37,967 nt of DNA from Halorubrum persicum (GTDB lineage Archaea > Halobacteriota > Halobacteria > Halobacteriales > Haloferacaceae). Every line of letters starts with the position of its first letter. Within the stretch, counting starts at the first letter, position 1. The notes below the pieces were generated by a model that was given only the letters and a program-made list of their open reading frames with translations, ran no database searches and was not told the DNA's origin. A program made the translations under genes and the position numbers. The stretch is from NCBI RefSeq assembly GCF_002727125.1, contig NZ_NHOA01000088.1, forward strand, positions 1-37,967. Reading direction: 5' to 3'. Positions 15,573 through 23,673 of this stretch are shown here, in pieces.

Positions 15573-15968
15573 CTAAGCCAGATGCGACACCTCGTCAGGC
15601 TCCTCGACGTCGTCGAACTCGCCGCGCTCAACAGGTTCCCAGTCCTCACCCGGCTCCGGACTCCACCAGTCGATCTCGTAGGCGCCCGGTGCGCCGAGGA
15701 CCTTCACGCGCGCCGATCCGTCAGGGAGGTCGCGTCGAAGCTTCTCGTCGACGTGAAGGTTCCACGTCGAGTCCGTGTCGAAACAGGCGAGTACGGCTTC
15801 CTCGTAGCCGCGTGTCTCCCGTGATTCTTGGAGTTCAACCTGCGTGTTACAGTTCTTGCAGAACACCCCCTCGAAGGGAATGTGGCTGAATATTTCGTGC
15901 CCGCAGACGGGACACCAGAGGAACTCGAACAGTGCCTCACTGTATCGGTTGAGTATTTCGAGACTCAT
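15573..15968 (-). CDS. Zinc-ribbon protein of unknown function (131 aa)
   Basis: An N-terminal zinc ribbon is visible: FLWCPVCGHEIFSHIPFEGV, then FCKNCNTQVELQ, with four cysteines in two CxxC pairs. A mixed domain follows with ACFDTDSTWNLHVDEKL, LPDGSARVKVLGAPGAYEID and WWSPEPGEDWEPV, and an acidic end. It resembles small haloarchaeal plasmid proteins but I cannot name the family. A nucleic-acid or protein-binding role is suggested by the ribbon only. A leader hairpin lies 21 bases before the ATG. Confidence 0.72.
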   Translation of the reverse strand: MSLEILNRYSEALFEFLWCPVCGHEIFSHIPFEGVFCKNCNTQVELQESRETRGYEEAVLACFDTDSTWNLHVDEKLRRDLPDGSARVKVLGAPGAYEIDWWSPEPGEDWEPVERGEFDDVEEPDEVSHLA

Positions 15969-15988
15969 GTTGGACTGACCCAGTCGAA

Positions 15989-16019
15989 CCGGGCCACCCC
16001 TCTTTCCCGGACGAAAAAC
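15989..16019 (-). promoter_or_regulatory. Leader hairpin of the zinc-ribbon gene
   Basis: CCGGG (15989-15993) pairs with CCCGG (16006-16010). In coding orientation the loop contains GAGGGGTGG, and TGTTTTTCG precedes the stem. It lies just after the stop of the gene at 16042. Confidence 0.72.
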
Positions 16020-16041
16020 AGCGAGGCGGAGGCCCCCTCAG

Positions 16042-16407
16042 TCACCGCTCGGCGCCGTAGACGATGCGTGATGGTGCTTCGTACCCACAGTCCGGGCAGT
16101 CGAACCAACGCTGAACCTTCGCCCCGTCTGCTGACTTCTCACCGACGAGGACGTCGTCGTTCGGACACTCCGAACAATTCAGCTTGGGCGCAGGCCGCTT
16201 CCGGAGTTCGTCCCGGAACGATTTCCCGTCCTTCGTCTGGTACCCTCGCGACCACACCGGGTAGCCGTCGACGAGGATCGCGCCACGCCACTTGTAGCGG
16301 TAGGTGTCTGGCGCTCTGTGGAGGACAGCCCGAGCGCCAGTCTCGGTGTTTCGATACGCGAGCGTCGGCGTGCGACTTTCTCGTGCCCAATTAGTGATCC
16401 GTGGCAT
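16042..16407 (-). CDS. Zinc-ribbon protein of unknown function (121 aa)
   Basis: The protein opens MPRITNWARESRTPTLAYRN and contains WRGAILVDGYPVWSRGYQTK, then a zinc ribbon (LNCSECPNDD, then FDCPDCGYEA). The N-terminal block recurs in haloarchaeal plasmid proteins as far as I recall, but I give no family name. It begins six bases after the end of the upstream gene (16414), so it is translationally linked and has no leader hairpin of its own. It and its downstream neighbour at 15573 are both ribbon proteins and may work together. Confidence 0.72.
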   Translation of the reverse strand: MPRITNWARESRTPTLAYRNTETGARAVLHRAPDTYRYKWRGAILVDGYPVWSRGYQTKDGKSFRDELRKRPAPKLNCSECPNDDVLVGEKSADGAKVQRWFDCPDCGYEAPSRIVYGAER

Positions 16408-16413
16408 TGTCGG

Positions 16414-16914
16414 TTAGAAGTGGACGTCTGCGGGGACGATCCAGAGCGTTTGACTGTCCTCCTCTTCCTCGAGGACACGATCCAGTTGGCCGCGATGCCG
16501 AATTCCCTGTGCGTGCTGATCGTACAACGGGATCGACGGCCCCTCGTAGGCGCCGATCTGGTGGAACGCGTGCCGAGCGAGGTCCTCGTCGCGCATGATA
16601 GCCTCGTCGTTTAGCTCGTCGAGCGCCTCTCTCACGCGGTCGAGATTCCGCTGAAACTCTTCCTTAGTGGCCTTCCAGGCCCGGTCGAGAAGCTCACCGC
16701 CCTCCTCTGAATTGATGGGTGCTGCCGTCGGCAGGTCTCCCCAACGCGCTTTCCCGGCTACTGTCGTATCCTCTTCGTCGAAGGTACAGTAGTAATCAAA
16801 CACGGCTGCGCCGTGGGGATTCGCTCCGACGAGACGGTCGAAGACCGCTTTCCCTTCGACCAGGGCGTCGTGCTGTGTCGGTGCTTCGACTAAGGCGTAG
16901 ATGATCATATGCAT
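16414..16914 (-). CDS. Array protein with a C-terminal LYDQ...WIVPA motif (166 aa)
   Basis: A 166-residue protein. The N-terminal part MIIYALVEAPTQHDALVEGK and VFDRLVGANPHGAAVFDYYC suggests a small alpha/beta domain. The C-terminal 40 residues (IPLYDQHAQGIRHRGQLDRV, then TLWIVPADVHF) match the segment LYDQRGNGIRDASRLDAVL...VWLVPAM in the gene at 26570, ten kilobases away on the far side of the thiamine island. The two therefore share a domain. The ATG at 16914 follows GAGGTGA by six bases. A leader hairpin lies 58 bases upstream. Function is unknown. Confidence 0.75.
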   Translation of the reverse strand: MHMIIYALVEAPTQHDALVEGKAVFDRLVGANPHGAAVFDYYCTFDEEDTTVAGKARWGDLPTAAPINSEEGGELLDRAWKATKEEFQRNLDRVREALDELNDEAIMRDEDLARHAFHQIGAYEGPSIPLYDQHAQGIRHRGQLDRVLEEEEDSQTLWIVPADVHF

Positions 16915-16971
16915 CTTCGTTCACCTCGGAGCGCCGACTCACCGGGCTCTGCTCCGCTCTGTCTGCTCGGT

Positions 16972-17002
16972 GCGCCGGCACCCATCGCCGGCGCTCGAAA
17001 AA
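16972..17002 (-). promoter_or_regulatory. Leader hairpin, GATGGGT loop
   Basis: GCGCCGGC (16972-16979) pairs with GCCGGCGC (16987-16994). The loop and stem are nearly identical to the hairpin at 15169. GTTTTTCGA precedes it in coding orientation, after the stop of the gene at 17023... that is, upstream gene in transcription order. Confidence 0.8.
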
Positions 17003-17022
17003 CCTGCTTCGGGAGATCGCGT

Positions 17023-17439
17023 TCAGGAGTCGGCCACACGCTCGACGGTGATGGTCAGATCCCCGGACTCGTAGTCCGCTTCGAAGTCGACGGTGTACGC
17101 ATCTGAATCGTAGGCGGCGTGGTAGGCGCGGTGACGCTCGAGGGATCCGGTCGTCTTGAAGTGGAAGAACGCGGCCGCCGTGTAGGGTTTGCTCTGGGTC
17201 TCGATCTGCGTCTCAACCGATGCTGGAAGCGCGATTTGTGGGGTGTCGGTGTCGATACTCGTCGCGAACTCCTTGGCCTCCTCGACGGTAGCTTGCGAAT
17301 GTGCTGGTGTCTCGCCGGTCAGTACATTCATCGGTGTTTCTGTCTCGTCGGTGAACAGGACGTCTTCGAAGGTGTGTATCCCGAGGATAGCCTCGGGATC
17401 TAACTCGCAGTCGTGAAATGGGTCGTCCTCTGAGGTCAT
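17023..17439 (-). CDS. Array protein of unknown function (138 aa)
   Basis: An acidic 138-residue protein. The N-terminal half (DPEAILGIHTFEDVLFTDET) is probably partly disordered. YTAAAFFHFKTTGSLERHRA follows, then a beta-rich acidic C-terminus (YTVDFEADYESGDLTITVER). No family is recognised. The YTAA.F...K segment resembles the protein at 14575. The ATG at 17439 has only a weak GTGA upstream, but the leader hairpin 19 bases away is well formed. It lies in the array downstream of the MGHRALV protein gene. Confidence 0.68.
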   Translation of the reverse strand: MTSEDDPFHDCELDPEAILGIHTFEDVLFTDETETPMNVLTGETPAHSQATVEEAKEFATSIDTDTPQIALPASVETQIETQSKPYTAAAFFHFKTTGSLERHRAYHAAYDSDAYTVDFEADYESGDLTITVERVADS

Positions 17440-17457
17440 CGAATCACGAGCCTACGT

Positions 17458-17487
17458 GGGGCTCACCCATTCCGGCCCCTGAAAAAC
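17458..17487 (-). promoter_or_regulatory. Leader hairpin, GAATGGGTGA loop
   Basis: GGGGC (17458-17462) pairs with GCCCC (17475-17479). In coding orientation TGTTTTTCA precedes it and the loop holds GGAATGGGTGA, close to the loops at 15179 and 31247. Confidence 0.75.
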
Positions 17488-17512
17488 AGCAGCTGCCACG
17501 AAACAAATCGAA

Positions 17513-18175
17513 CTAAGAGTGGTTCAGGCTCGCCTTCTCGAAGGATGAGTCTCCGGTCGGAATGAGCAACTCCTGTCGGTCTCCGACTCGCTCGGCCAGT
17601 TTCCGTTTCAGGTACTGCCTCGCCGTCGCCGGCGTGAAGACGCCTTTGTCGACCATATCGCCGACGACGTCTTTGAGGGCCGCGAACTGTCCCTGTAGGT
17701 GGCCATCGCCGACCGGCTCGCCGTCGTGCCACCGAACGGTCGCGAGCGCGCCGTTCCCGACCGTCTCCCCCTGTTTGACTGTCTCCGATTCGTACTGCAG
17801 GCCGAACCACAGCGTCCGGTAGGCGGTCACCTCGAAGGTCGGCGACACAACGTAGAACGCCTCGTGATGGAGGTAGTCGAGATGGTCAGCGATGATCTTC
17901 TCGAGGGTGAGTCCGGTGGCGCGGGGCTTCGGCTCGACGACCGTCGACGGTCGCTCTTCGTCGGCGAGGTAGCCGTCGACGGCGTCTGCCTCGAGACTAT
18001 CGGCCAGTTCCGCCAGCAGCTGTTTCGCCCACTTTGAGTCGGTGTCGTCGCCACCGAACGGCGACCCAGCCGAGATTCGGTGCTTGAGCTTCAGGTTCGC
18101 TGCGCCCCAATGTGAGTAGTGGAGCGTGTACTGTCCGTCTGTCCGTTCGTACGCAACAAGTGCGCGGTGACCCAT
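17513..18175 (-). CDS. DUF6735-like haloarchaeal protein
   Basis: A 220-residue protein opening MGHRALVAYERTDGQYTLHY, then SHWGAANLKLKHRI, a start I associate with the haloarchaeal family DUF6735 (function unknown). Later features are FYVVSPTFEVTAYRTLWFGL and a helical C-terminus (TARQYLKRKLAERV). The ATG at 18175 was preferred to a GTG at 18187 because GAGGTGA lies eight bases upstream of it. It is the first gene of the minus-strand array, about 120 bases from the thiamine island, and has its own leader hairpin, which suggests an independent leader rather than read-through from the symporter gene. Confidence 0.75.
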   Translation of the reverse strand: MGHRALVAYERTDGQYTLHYSHWGAANLKLKHRISAGSPFGGDDTDSKWAKQLLAELADSLEADAVDGYLADEERPSTVVEPKPRATGLTLEKIIADHLDYLHHEAFYVVSPTFEVTAYRTLWFGLQYESETVKQGETVGNGALATVRWHDGEPVGDGHLQGQFAALKDVVGDMVDKGVFTPATARQYLKRKLAERVGDRQELLIPTGDSSFEKASLNHS

Positions 18176-18213
18176 TCGAACAATCACCTCGCAGGACGAC
18201 CCACGACTGGATC

Positions 18214-18240
18214 GCCCCGCACCCCTCCCGGGGGACGAAC
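18214..18240 (-). promoter_or_regulatory. Leader hairpin at the head of the array
   Basis: CCCC (18215-18218) pairs with GGGG (18231-18234); in coding orientation the loop is GGGAGGGGTGC-like and GTTGTTCG precedes it. The start codon is 40 bases downstream. Confidence 0.6.
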
Positions 18241-18293
18241 AACGCTACCCGTCGATCGGCTTGAGGGAACTGTCCTGACAGGGGCGGCTGCCG

Positions 18294-19814
18294 TCAGTCG
18301 GCCGCCTCCGCGGGGTCGTCGTCGATGCGACCGATCTCGCCGGCGAGGCCGTCGAGGTCGAACGCCGACGATGAGAGCCGCGCTGTGACCAGTGTCAGTG
18401 CGGTTGAGATGCAGAACGCGCCTGCAAATGAGGTCAGGTACAACGGATCCACCGCGGGGAGTGCATCGCCTATGACCGGGACCGCTGCGAGCGCGCTGCG
18501 GAGGTCGGGGAAGTACACCAGCCCGACAGCCAGTCCGCCGATACTGCTTGCGAGCGCGCCGTGGCCAGTGACCGACTCCGAGTAGAGCCCGTAGAGGAGT
18601 GGGAACGCGACGGCTGCGCCCAGCAGGTCTGCAAAGAAGAACAGCCGAAGCACGCTCCGGGCTCGGAGACTGACGTACACCGCCGCAAGCGCCACAGCGA
18701 CGGTGAACAGCCGCGAGGCTAGGCGGAGCCGACGGTCGTTCGCTGCGGTGAGCCGCGCGAGGTCGACTGCGACGAGGCTCGCGAGCGCGTTGAACAGCGT
18801 GTCGACGGAGCTGACGACGAGCAGCAGCGCGAGCAGCGTCACCCCGAGGACGACCGGTTCTGGGAAGGCCTTCTCGAGAAGCACGAACAGCGCGACATCA
18901 GCGTTATATCCTGCGCTCGTCACGTCGGTCACGATATCCGTGCTGCCGACTGCGACGATGCCAAACAGGGCCGCCAAGAACACGAGCGCACCGTTCGTCA
19001 CGCTGGCTGTTCGGAAGCCGCGCCGGACGACATCATCGCTCTCGCCGGCGTACACCCGCTGCCACCAGGTCTGGTTGATCAGCTCCGCACCGAGGATGGC
19101 GAACGAGAGCGCGAGTCCGAACTGCAGCCCCGGGATGAACCCGAGGTCGAGCAAGGCCGGGTTCGCAGCGGTGACCCCGTTGTAGACCGGGACAACCCCG
19201 CCGACAGTTACGAGGACGGCGATGAACGTGGCCACGAGTAGGGGGATCACGAGCAATATTTGCACCGTGTCTGTGACAATACTCGCCGTGAGCCCCCCGT
19301 AGCCTGTGTAGAGGAGCACGATGCCGCCGACCAACACGGCCGTCTGCCACTGTGGGACGCCGGCGACGAGCGAGAGCGCACCCGCAATTCCCGTGAGTTC
19401 AGCGGCCACGAAGACGAACATGTAGAGTGCAGACACCACGAGAATGAACGCGTACATCGCGGTCCCGTAGCGCACGTGGGCGTACTCAGTCAACGAGTGA
19501 CCCTCCGGAATGAGCTGCCTGATTCGCGGCCCGATCCGGGCGTACGCAAGCATCGGAACCGCCTCGCCGACGGCGTAGCCGACGACCGCAGCAATCCCGA
19601 AGCTCGCCCCGGCCTCTGGCGCTGAAAAGAGTATCCAGACCCCCATCACCGACGCCACCAGCGTCCCGGTCATCCGTCGCTCGCCGATCGAACCCCGGGC
19701 TGTGATGAGATCCTCGACTGACCCGACCTGACCGCGAGAGTACCACACCCCGATCGCGGCGCTCCCGGCGAGTACGGCCACGATGAGCCCGAGTGCAGCT
19801 GTCGGCGTCACCAT
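18294..19814 (-). CDS. Sodium:solute symporter (SSF family), probable thiamine-precursor transporter
   Basis: A 506-residue membrane protein with about thirteen hydrophobic segments. GYGGLTASIVTDTVQILLVI is a classic SSF signature, and FSAPEAGASFGIAAVVGYAV near the N-terminus is the usual sodium-site region. It overlaps the stop of the TenA-like gene by seven bases, so it is the last gene of the tenA-tenA_E-symporter operon. SSF transporters next to tenA genes usually carry thiamine or its pyrimidine precursors. The substrate here is inferred from position. The C-terminal tail is acidic. Confidence 0.88.
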   Translation of the reverse strand: MVTPTAALGLIVAVLAGSAAIGVWYSRGQVGSVEDLITARGSIGERRMTGTLVASVMGVWILFSAPEAGASFGIAAVVGYAVGEAVPMLAYARIGPRIRQLIPEGHSLTEYAHVRYGTAMYAFILVVSALYMFVFVAAELTGIAGALSLVAGVPQWQTAVLVGGIVLLYTGYGGLTASIVTDTVQILLVIPLLVATFIAVLVTVGGVVPVYNGVTAANPALLDLGFIPGLQFGLALSFAILGAELINQTWWQRVYAGESDDVVRRGFRTASVTNGALVFLAALFGIVAVGSTDIVTDVTSAGYNADVALFVLLEKAFPEPVVLGVTLLALLLVVSSVDTLFNALASLVAVDLARLTAANDRRLRLASRLFTVAVALAAVYVSLRARSVLRLFFFADLLGAAVAFPLLYGLYSESVTGHGALASSIGGLAVGLVYFPDLRSALAAVPVIGDALPAVDPLYLTSFAGAFCISTALTLVTARLSSSAFDLDGLAGEIGRIDDDPAEAAD

Positions 19815-20569
19815 TCTTTCTCACCCAGATTGCTCCCACTGTCGGCATCGTAGGCCGACTCGAAGAACGCGACCTCCAGTTCGACCGTCCGCCGGAACAG
19901 CCGGTCGAGCCGTGCGCGTCGGCGACCGGATGCGGCCGCGCCCTCCCGGTCGAGTTCCTCGCGCAGCCAGTCGACGAACGCGACGAACCCCTCGTTCGCG
20001 TGAAGATCGATCCACTCCCCGAGATAGAACGGCTCGGGCACCGCGTTGGCGGCGGTCGCCCACTCCCGGTAGATCCACTCGGCGGGCACGAGCACCGCGA
20101 GTGTCTCGGCGTAGCCGCCCTCGCGGGCCGCCCGCTCCAGTACGTCCTGGAACGCACGGGTCGTGGCCGTCGTTTCCGGGTTGGTGTACGCTTCCTTGGC
20201 CACGCCGAGCGCGTCGAACGACCGCTCGAAGTAGTCGTTCTCCTCGGCGGTCAGCGACTCCATGAATGTCACGAGCTGCGACTTCGCGGCCATCGTCGGG
20301 GCCTCCCCGACCGCGTGGCCGAACGTACCGACGAGCGTCTCGACGAACACGTAATCCTGGAGGAGGTAGCGGCTGTATACGTCGTCGGCTATCGACCCCT
20401 CGATCAGCTCTTCGGTGAACCGGCCCTCGATGGCGGCCGACCACTGCGGCTCCGCGCGGGCCCGAAGCCAGTCAGTGAATCGCGCGCCCTCTGTGCCCCC
20501 CTCCGTCGCCGTGGCGTACGTCTCGAAGTCGACCGGGACATCCGTCCCGTCCGATCTCTGCGTCGTCAT
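19808..20569 (-). CDS. TenA-family protein lacking the catalytic cysteine (TenA_E-like)
   Basis: A 253-residue TenA-fold protein (YLLQDYVFVETLVGTFGHAV, AEENDYFERSFDALGVAKEA). At the position where TenA has its nucleophile (LPCMW in the neighbour) this protein reads VPAEW, so the cysteine is alanine with a glutamate next to it. TenA proteins without the cysteine (the TenA_E type) are known to act on other degraded or formylated forms of the thiamine pyrimidine. The ATG at 20569 overlaps the stop of the upstream tenA by four bases (ATGA). An in-frame extension to 20710 lies inside the neighbour and is not used. The pair would salvage two kinds of damaged pyrimidine. Confidence 0.85.
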   Translation of the reverse strand: MTTQRSDGTDVPVDFETYATATEGGTEGARFTDWLRARAEPQWSAAIEGRFTEELIEGSIADDVYSRYLLQDYVFVETLVGTFGHAVGEAPTMAAKSQLVTFMESLTAEENDYFERSFDALGVAKEAYTNPETTATTRAFQDVLERAAREGGYAETLAVLVPAEWIYREWATAANAVPEPFYLGEWIDLHANEGFVAFVDWLREELDREGAAASGRRRARLDRLFRRTVELEVAFFESAYDADSGSNLGEKEW

Positions 20570-21231
20570 AGCGGCCACCCCTCTCTCTCCCAGGCGGCAT
20601 CCCAAAACAGGTACTCGTACTGGGCCGACGTCGCAAACAGGTCGCGATAGCGATCCCGCTCGGCGTCGCTGGCTTCTGCGGCCACCTCGTTCATGAGGTC
20701 TTTGCACCACGTCGTGAGTTCGGTGAATTCCTCGCCAGCGTACATCTCTATCCAGGCTGCGTACTGTTCGTGCTCCGGCACTCCACGCGCTGCGAGGCGC
20801 GTTCCGGTCTCGTTAAAGCCCCACATACAGGGCAAGAGCGCGGCAACGAGGTCACCAAACGTTCCGTGGGAGGCCGTTCGGACGAGAAAGTCTGTGTACC
20901 CACGGGTCGTCGGCGAGGGATTGGTCGCCGCCAGCTCATCCTCGTCGATGCCGAACTCGGCGGCGTACGAACGATGAAGGTCCATCTCCGTATTCACGGT
21001 CGATTCGAGCAACGTCGCGAACCGACCCATGCGTTCGAGATCTGCCGCCTTCGCAGCGCCGAGCGCGAATAGCCGGCTGTACTCGATCAGGTAGACGTAA
21101 TCTTGGCGCACCCAGTGACGGAACGGCGCTTCCTCGAGGGTACCGTCCCCGAGTCGGCGCACCATCGGGTGATCGAGAATCGCCGACCAGTAACCGTCGG
21201 CCTCCGCACGTAGTTCGTCGGTGAATGTCAC
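20566..21231 (-). CDS. tenA: Aminopyrimidine aminohydrolase TenA
   Basis: A 221-residue protein with the TenA fold: PMVRRLGDGTLEEAPFRHWV, RQDYVYLIEYSRLFALGAAK and the active-site cysteine in LLPCMWGFNE. A conserved glutamate pair sits near the C-terminus (QYEYLFWDAAWE). TenA hydrolyses aminopyrimidine breakdown products of thiamine to HMP, which ThiD then phosphorylates. The start is GTG at 21231. It is the first gene of a three-gene minus-strand operon and is divergent from thiD-thiN across 63 bases that hold a ThiR-type palindrome. A candidate TATA element (AACATAAC) lies at 21263-21270. Confidence 0.9.
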   Translation of the reverse strand: MTFTDELRAEADGYWSAILDHPMVRRLGDGTLEEAPFRHWVRQDYVYLIEYSRLFALGAAKAADLERMGRFATLLESTVNTEMDLHRSYAAEFGIDEDELAATNPSPTTRGYTDFLVRTASHGTFGDLVAALLPCMWGFNETGTRLAARGVPEHEQYAAWIEMYAGEEFTELTTWCKDLMNEVAAEASDAERDRYRDLFATSAQYEYLFWDAAWEREGWPL

Positions 21232-21271
21232 ACCAGGACGCTAGACCGAGAACCGCAAAAGTGTTATGTTC

Positions 21272-21285
21272 GGGTTGTATAACCC
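21272..21285. promoter_or_regulatory. Probable ThiR operator between tenA and thiD
   Basis: GGGTTGTATAACCC: perfect five-base arms GGGTT/AACCC around a four-base centre. It lies between the probable thiD TATA element (21263-21270) and its GTG. In one orientation it agrees with the palindrome at 26220-26233 in 12 of 14 positions. ThiR regulators (HTH plus ThiN) are encoded 1.4 kb away. Binding is inferred. Confidence 0.65.
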
Positions 21286-21294
21286 AGTTATATT

Positions 21295-22644
21295 GTGCGA
21301 ACCCAAGCACCGGATACGCGACCCGTTGTGTTGACCGTCGCGGGCAGCGACTCGGGCGGCGGCGCCGGCGTGCAGGCAGATCTAAAAACCGCCGAAGCCT
21401 GCAGCGCGTTTGCAACGAGCGCAATCACCGCTGTGACCGCCCAGCACACTCGTGGTGTGGAGTCAACCCATGTACTTCCGCTCGAGGAGATCTCAGCCCA
21501 GATCGAGGCCGTCCGCGACGATTTCGCGGTCGACGCCCTCAAGACTGGGATGCTCGCCACCGAACCCGTCATCGAGCTCGTGGCCGACCACGCTGCCGAT
21601 CTGGCGGCGCCAACTGTCGTTGACCCAGTAATGGTCGCCACCAGCGGCGACCGACTGCTCGACCCCGAGGCGGAGGGGGCCTACGAGGAACTGCTCGCGC
21701 ACGCGACACTCGCCACACCAAACGCCGAGGAGGCCGAGCTGCTGACCGGTGTCGCCGTCGATGGCCAGGAGAGCGCCGTCGAAGCCGGCTGCGCCCTCCG
21801 TGAGACCGGCGTCGATGCGGTCCTCGTTACGGGCGGCCACATCGCCGGCGCTACTGTACAGGACGTGCTGGTCACCGCAGACAGCATCGAGACGTTCGAA
21901 CACACGCGTGTCGACACCGACGCGACCCACGGCTCTGGGTGTGCGCTCGCCAGCGCCGTCGCGGCCCGGGTCGCCCACGGCGAACCTCTCATCGAGGCCG
22001 TCCAGGCGGGGACGGACCTGCTCGCTCGCGCGATCCGCTACAACCACGACGTTGGCAAGGGACCAGGAGCGGTTCATCACCTCGTCGCGCTCCGGGAGCG
22101 GGCGGCGCGCGACCGGACGGCCGAGGCTGTCGAGTCCATCGTCCGGCGGTTGGTCGATACGGATACCTCGCCCGCGGTTCCCGAGGTCGGGATGAATGTG
22201 GTCGGGGCGACGCCGTACGCGGAATCACATGAGGAGACGGCCGCGGTTGAGGGGCGAATCACTCGAACCTTCTCTGGGGTGTCTCCCAACCGCGGCGTTC
22301 GCTTTGGCGCCTCAAGTCACGTTGCGCGCTTCCTGCTCGGCGCCCGCGAGTTCGACCCCGCGTTGCGGTTCGCGGTCAACTGCCGGTTCGACACGGCGAT
22401 CGAACAACGGCTGGACGACCTTGCGGGAGTCGTGGTGGAGATTGATCGACATGAGGAGCCCGAGCCAGACGAGGAGCGGTCGACGATGGGATGGGCCGCT
22501 CGGCGCGCCTTCGAGCAGGCGGACGAAACCCCCGTGGCGGTGTACGATCGTGGCGCCGTCGGAAAGGAGCCAGTGGCGCGTGTGCTCGCACCCGACGCCG
22601 AGACGGTCACGAAGCACGTGTTGACGCTCGCGGGGCGTGTCTAA
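21295..22644 (+). CDS. thiDN: Bifunctional HMP/HMP-phosphate kinase and thiamine-phosphate synthase (ThiD-ThiN)
   Basis: A 449-residue fusion. Residues 1-265 are ThiD (ribokinase fold: VVLTVAGSDSGGGAGVQADL, DPVMVATSGDRLL, and HGSGCALASAVAAR, the anion-hole and catalytic region), phosphorylating HMP twice. Residues about 275-449 are ThiN (GMNVVGATPYAES, SPNRGVRFGASSHVARFLLG), the archaeal thiamine-phosphate synthase. The start is GTG at 21295; no ATG is available and the ThiD start TRPVVLTVAG follows closely. It ends two bases before thiR, so the two are cotranscribed. With two TenA proteins it forms a complete pyrimidine salvage route; the thiazole half is not encoded here. Confidence 0.93.
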   Translation: MRTQAPDTRPVVLTVAGSDSGGGAGVQADLKTAEACSAFATSAITAVTAQHTRGVESTHVLPLEEISAQIEAVRDDFAVDALKTGMLATEPVIELVADHAADLAAPTVVDPVMVATSGDRLLDPEAEGAYEELLAHATLATPNAEEAELLTGVAVDGQESAVEAGCALRETGVDAVLVTGGHIAGATVQDVLVTADSIETFEHTRVDTDATHGSGCALASAVAARVAHGEPLIEAVQAGTDLLARAIRYNHDVGKGPGAVHHLVALRERAARDRTAEAVESIVRRLVDTDTSPAVPEVGMNVVGATPYAESHEETAAVEGRITRTFSGVSPNRGVRFGASSHVARFLLGAREFDPALRFAVNCRFDTAIEQRLDDLAGVVVEIDRHEEPEPDEERSTMGWAARRAFEQADETPVAVYDRGAVGKEPVARVLAPDAETVTKHVLTLAGRV

Positions 22645-22646
22645 CC

Positions 22647-23573
22647 GTGCCGTTTACGCTCCCGAGTGAGATCGTCGTGGAGGATGTTCTCCCGACCCTC
22701 CGTGTCGAGCTCGCGGCTGAACTCCAGCGATACGGACTCACCCAACAGGAGATCGCCGACGAGTTGGGTGTCACGCAAGCGGCTGTCTCAACGTACGTCA
22801 GCGGGGACACCGCCACCGACCCGCGCATCGCCAAACATCCCCGGACGCGGGCGACTGTCGAGCAGGTTGCCGAAGGGCTTGCGACCGACGAACTGGACGG
22901 GTACGAGGCCCTTGCCGACGTGCTGGACCTCGTCCGCGCCCTGGAGGACCGCGGACCGATCTGTGAGATCCACGAGACGCGAATGCCCGAGATAGCGGGG
23001 CTCGGCTGCGATCTCTGCGTTCGTGGTGCTGACCCGGCGGTAGACGCCGAGCGGGACGCCCTCGCCGACGTTCGAGCGGCCGCTCGTACGCTCTCGACGA
23101 CGCCCGGGATGGCGGCGTTCGTTCCGAATGTCGGCTCGAACGTCGGTGCCGCGCTCCCGGACGCCGAGACGCCGACCGAGGTCGCAGCAATCCCAGGACG
23201 TATCTACGCCGTCGATGGCCGTGTTGAGGTGCCCGCGAACCCGGAGTTCGGAGCGTCCCGACACGTCGCCACTGTCCTCCTCGCGGCGGCCGCAGTTCAC
23301 TCGAATTTTCGGGGAGCGGTCAATCTCGCTACCGACAGCGCGTTCCTGGCGGCGGCTCAAAAGCGTGGGGTTGAGATGATGGAGTTCGACGCCGATTACG
23401 AAGACCGCAAACGTCGGTTCCAGGATCGGTTTGCTGACCGGGAGTCGGTGCCCCGAGTACTGTATCACGAGGGCGCGTTCGGTATCGAGCCGATCACGTA
23501 CGTGCTCGGCACGGACGCCGAGGACGCGGTGAAGTTTGCCGCCGAACTTGTAGCAGAAGTCGCGGATGTATAA
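22647..23573 (+). CDS. thiR: ThiR-type transcriptional regulator (HTH plus ThiN domain)
   Basis: A 308-residue protein. The N-terminal helix-turn-helix reads YGLTQQEIADELGVTQAAVS (about residues 28-47). A four-cysteine-poor linker follows (one CDLC pair at about 111-114). The C-terminal ThiN domain spans about 145-308 (PNVGSNVGAALPDAETPTEV, EFGASRHVATVLLAAAA). HTH-ThiN proteins are the known archaeal thiamine repressors, sensing thiamine phosphates through ThiN. The start is GTG at 22647, two bases after the thiDN stop; longer frames would lie inside thiDN. It probably binds the palindromes at 21272 and 26220 and so represses its own operon. Confidence 0.9.
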   Translation: MPFTLPSEIVVEDVLPTLRVELAAELQRYGLTQQEIADELGVTQAAVSTYVSGDTATDPRIAKHPRTRATVEQVAEGLATDELDGYEALADVLDLVRALEDRGPICEIHETRMPEIAGLGCDLCVRGADPAVDAERDALADVRAAARTLSTTPGMAAFVPNVGSNVGAALPDAETPTEVAAIPGRIYAVDGRVEVPANPEFGASRHVATVLLAAAAVHSNFRGAVNLATDSAFLAAAQKRGVEMMEFDADYEDRKRRFQDRFADRESVPRVLYHEGAFGIEPITYVLGTDAEDAVKFAAELVAEVADV

Positions 23574-23673
23574 ACTACTCATTATTTACTCCCTGCCTCG
23601 AGGAAATTACCAGTGTGCGGGATCGAGAAGGTCTGTTCCCGCTGCTGTCCTCGGCGAGTTCACCGACAGTATG

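Noticed and set aside
10150-18240. The leader hairpins as intrinsic terminators
   Set aside because: In coding orientation the T-run comes before the stem, not after, and two copies lie in divergent gaps with no gene ending upstream.
19793-20650. A 285-codon plus-strand open frame
   Set aside because: It is antisense to the TenA-like gene, whose fold motifs are clear.
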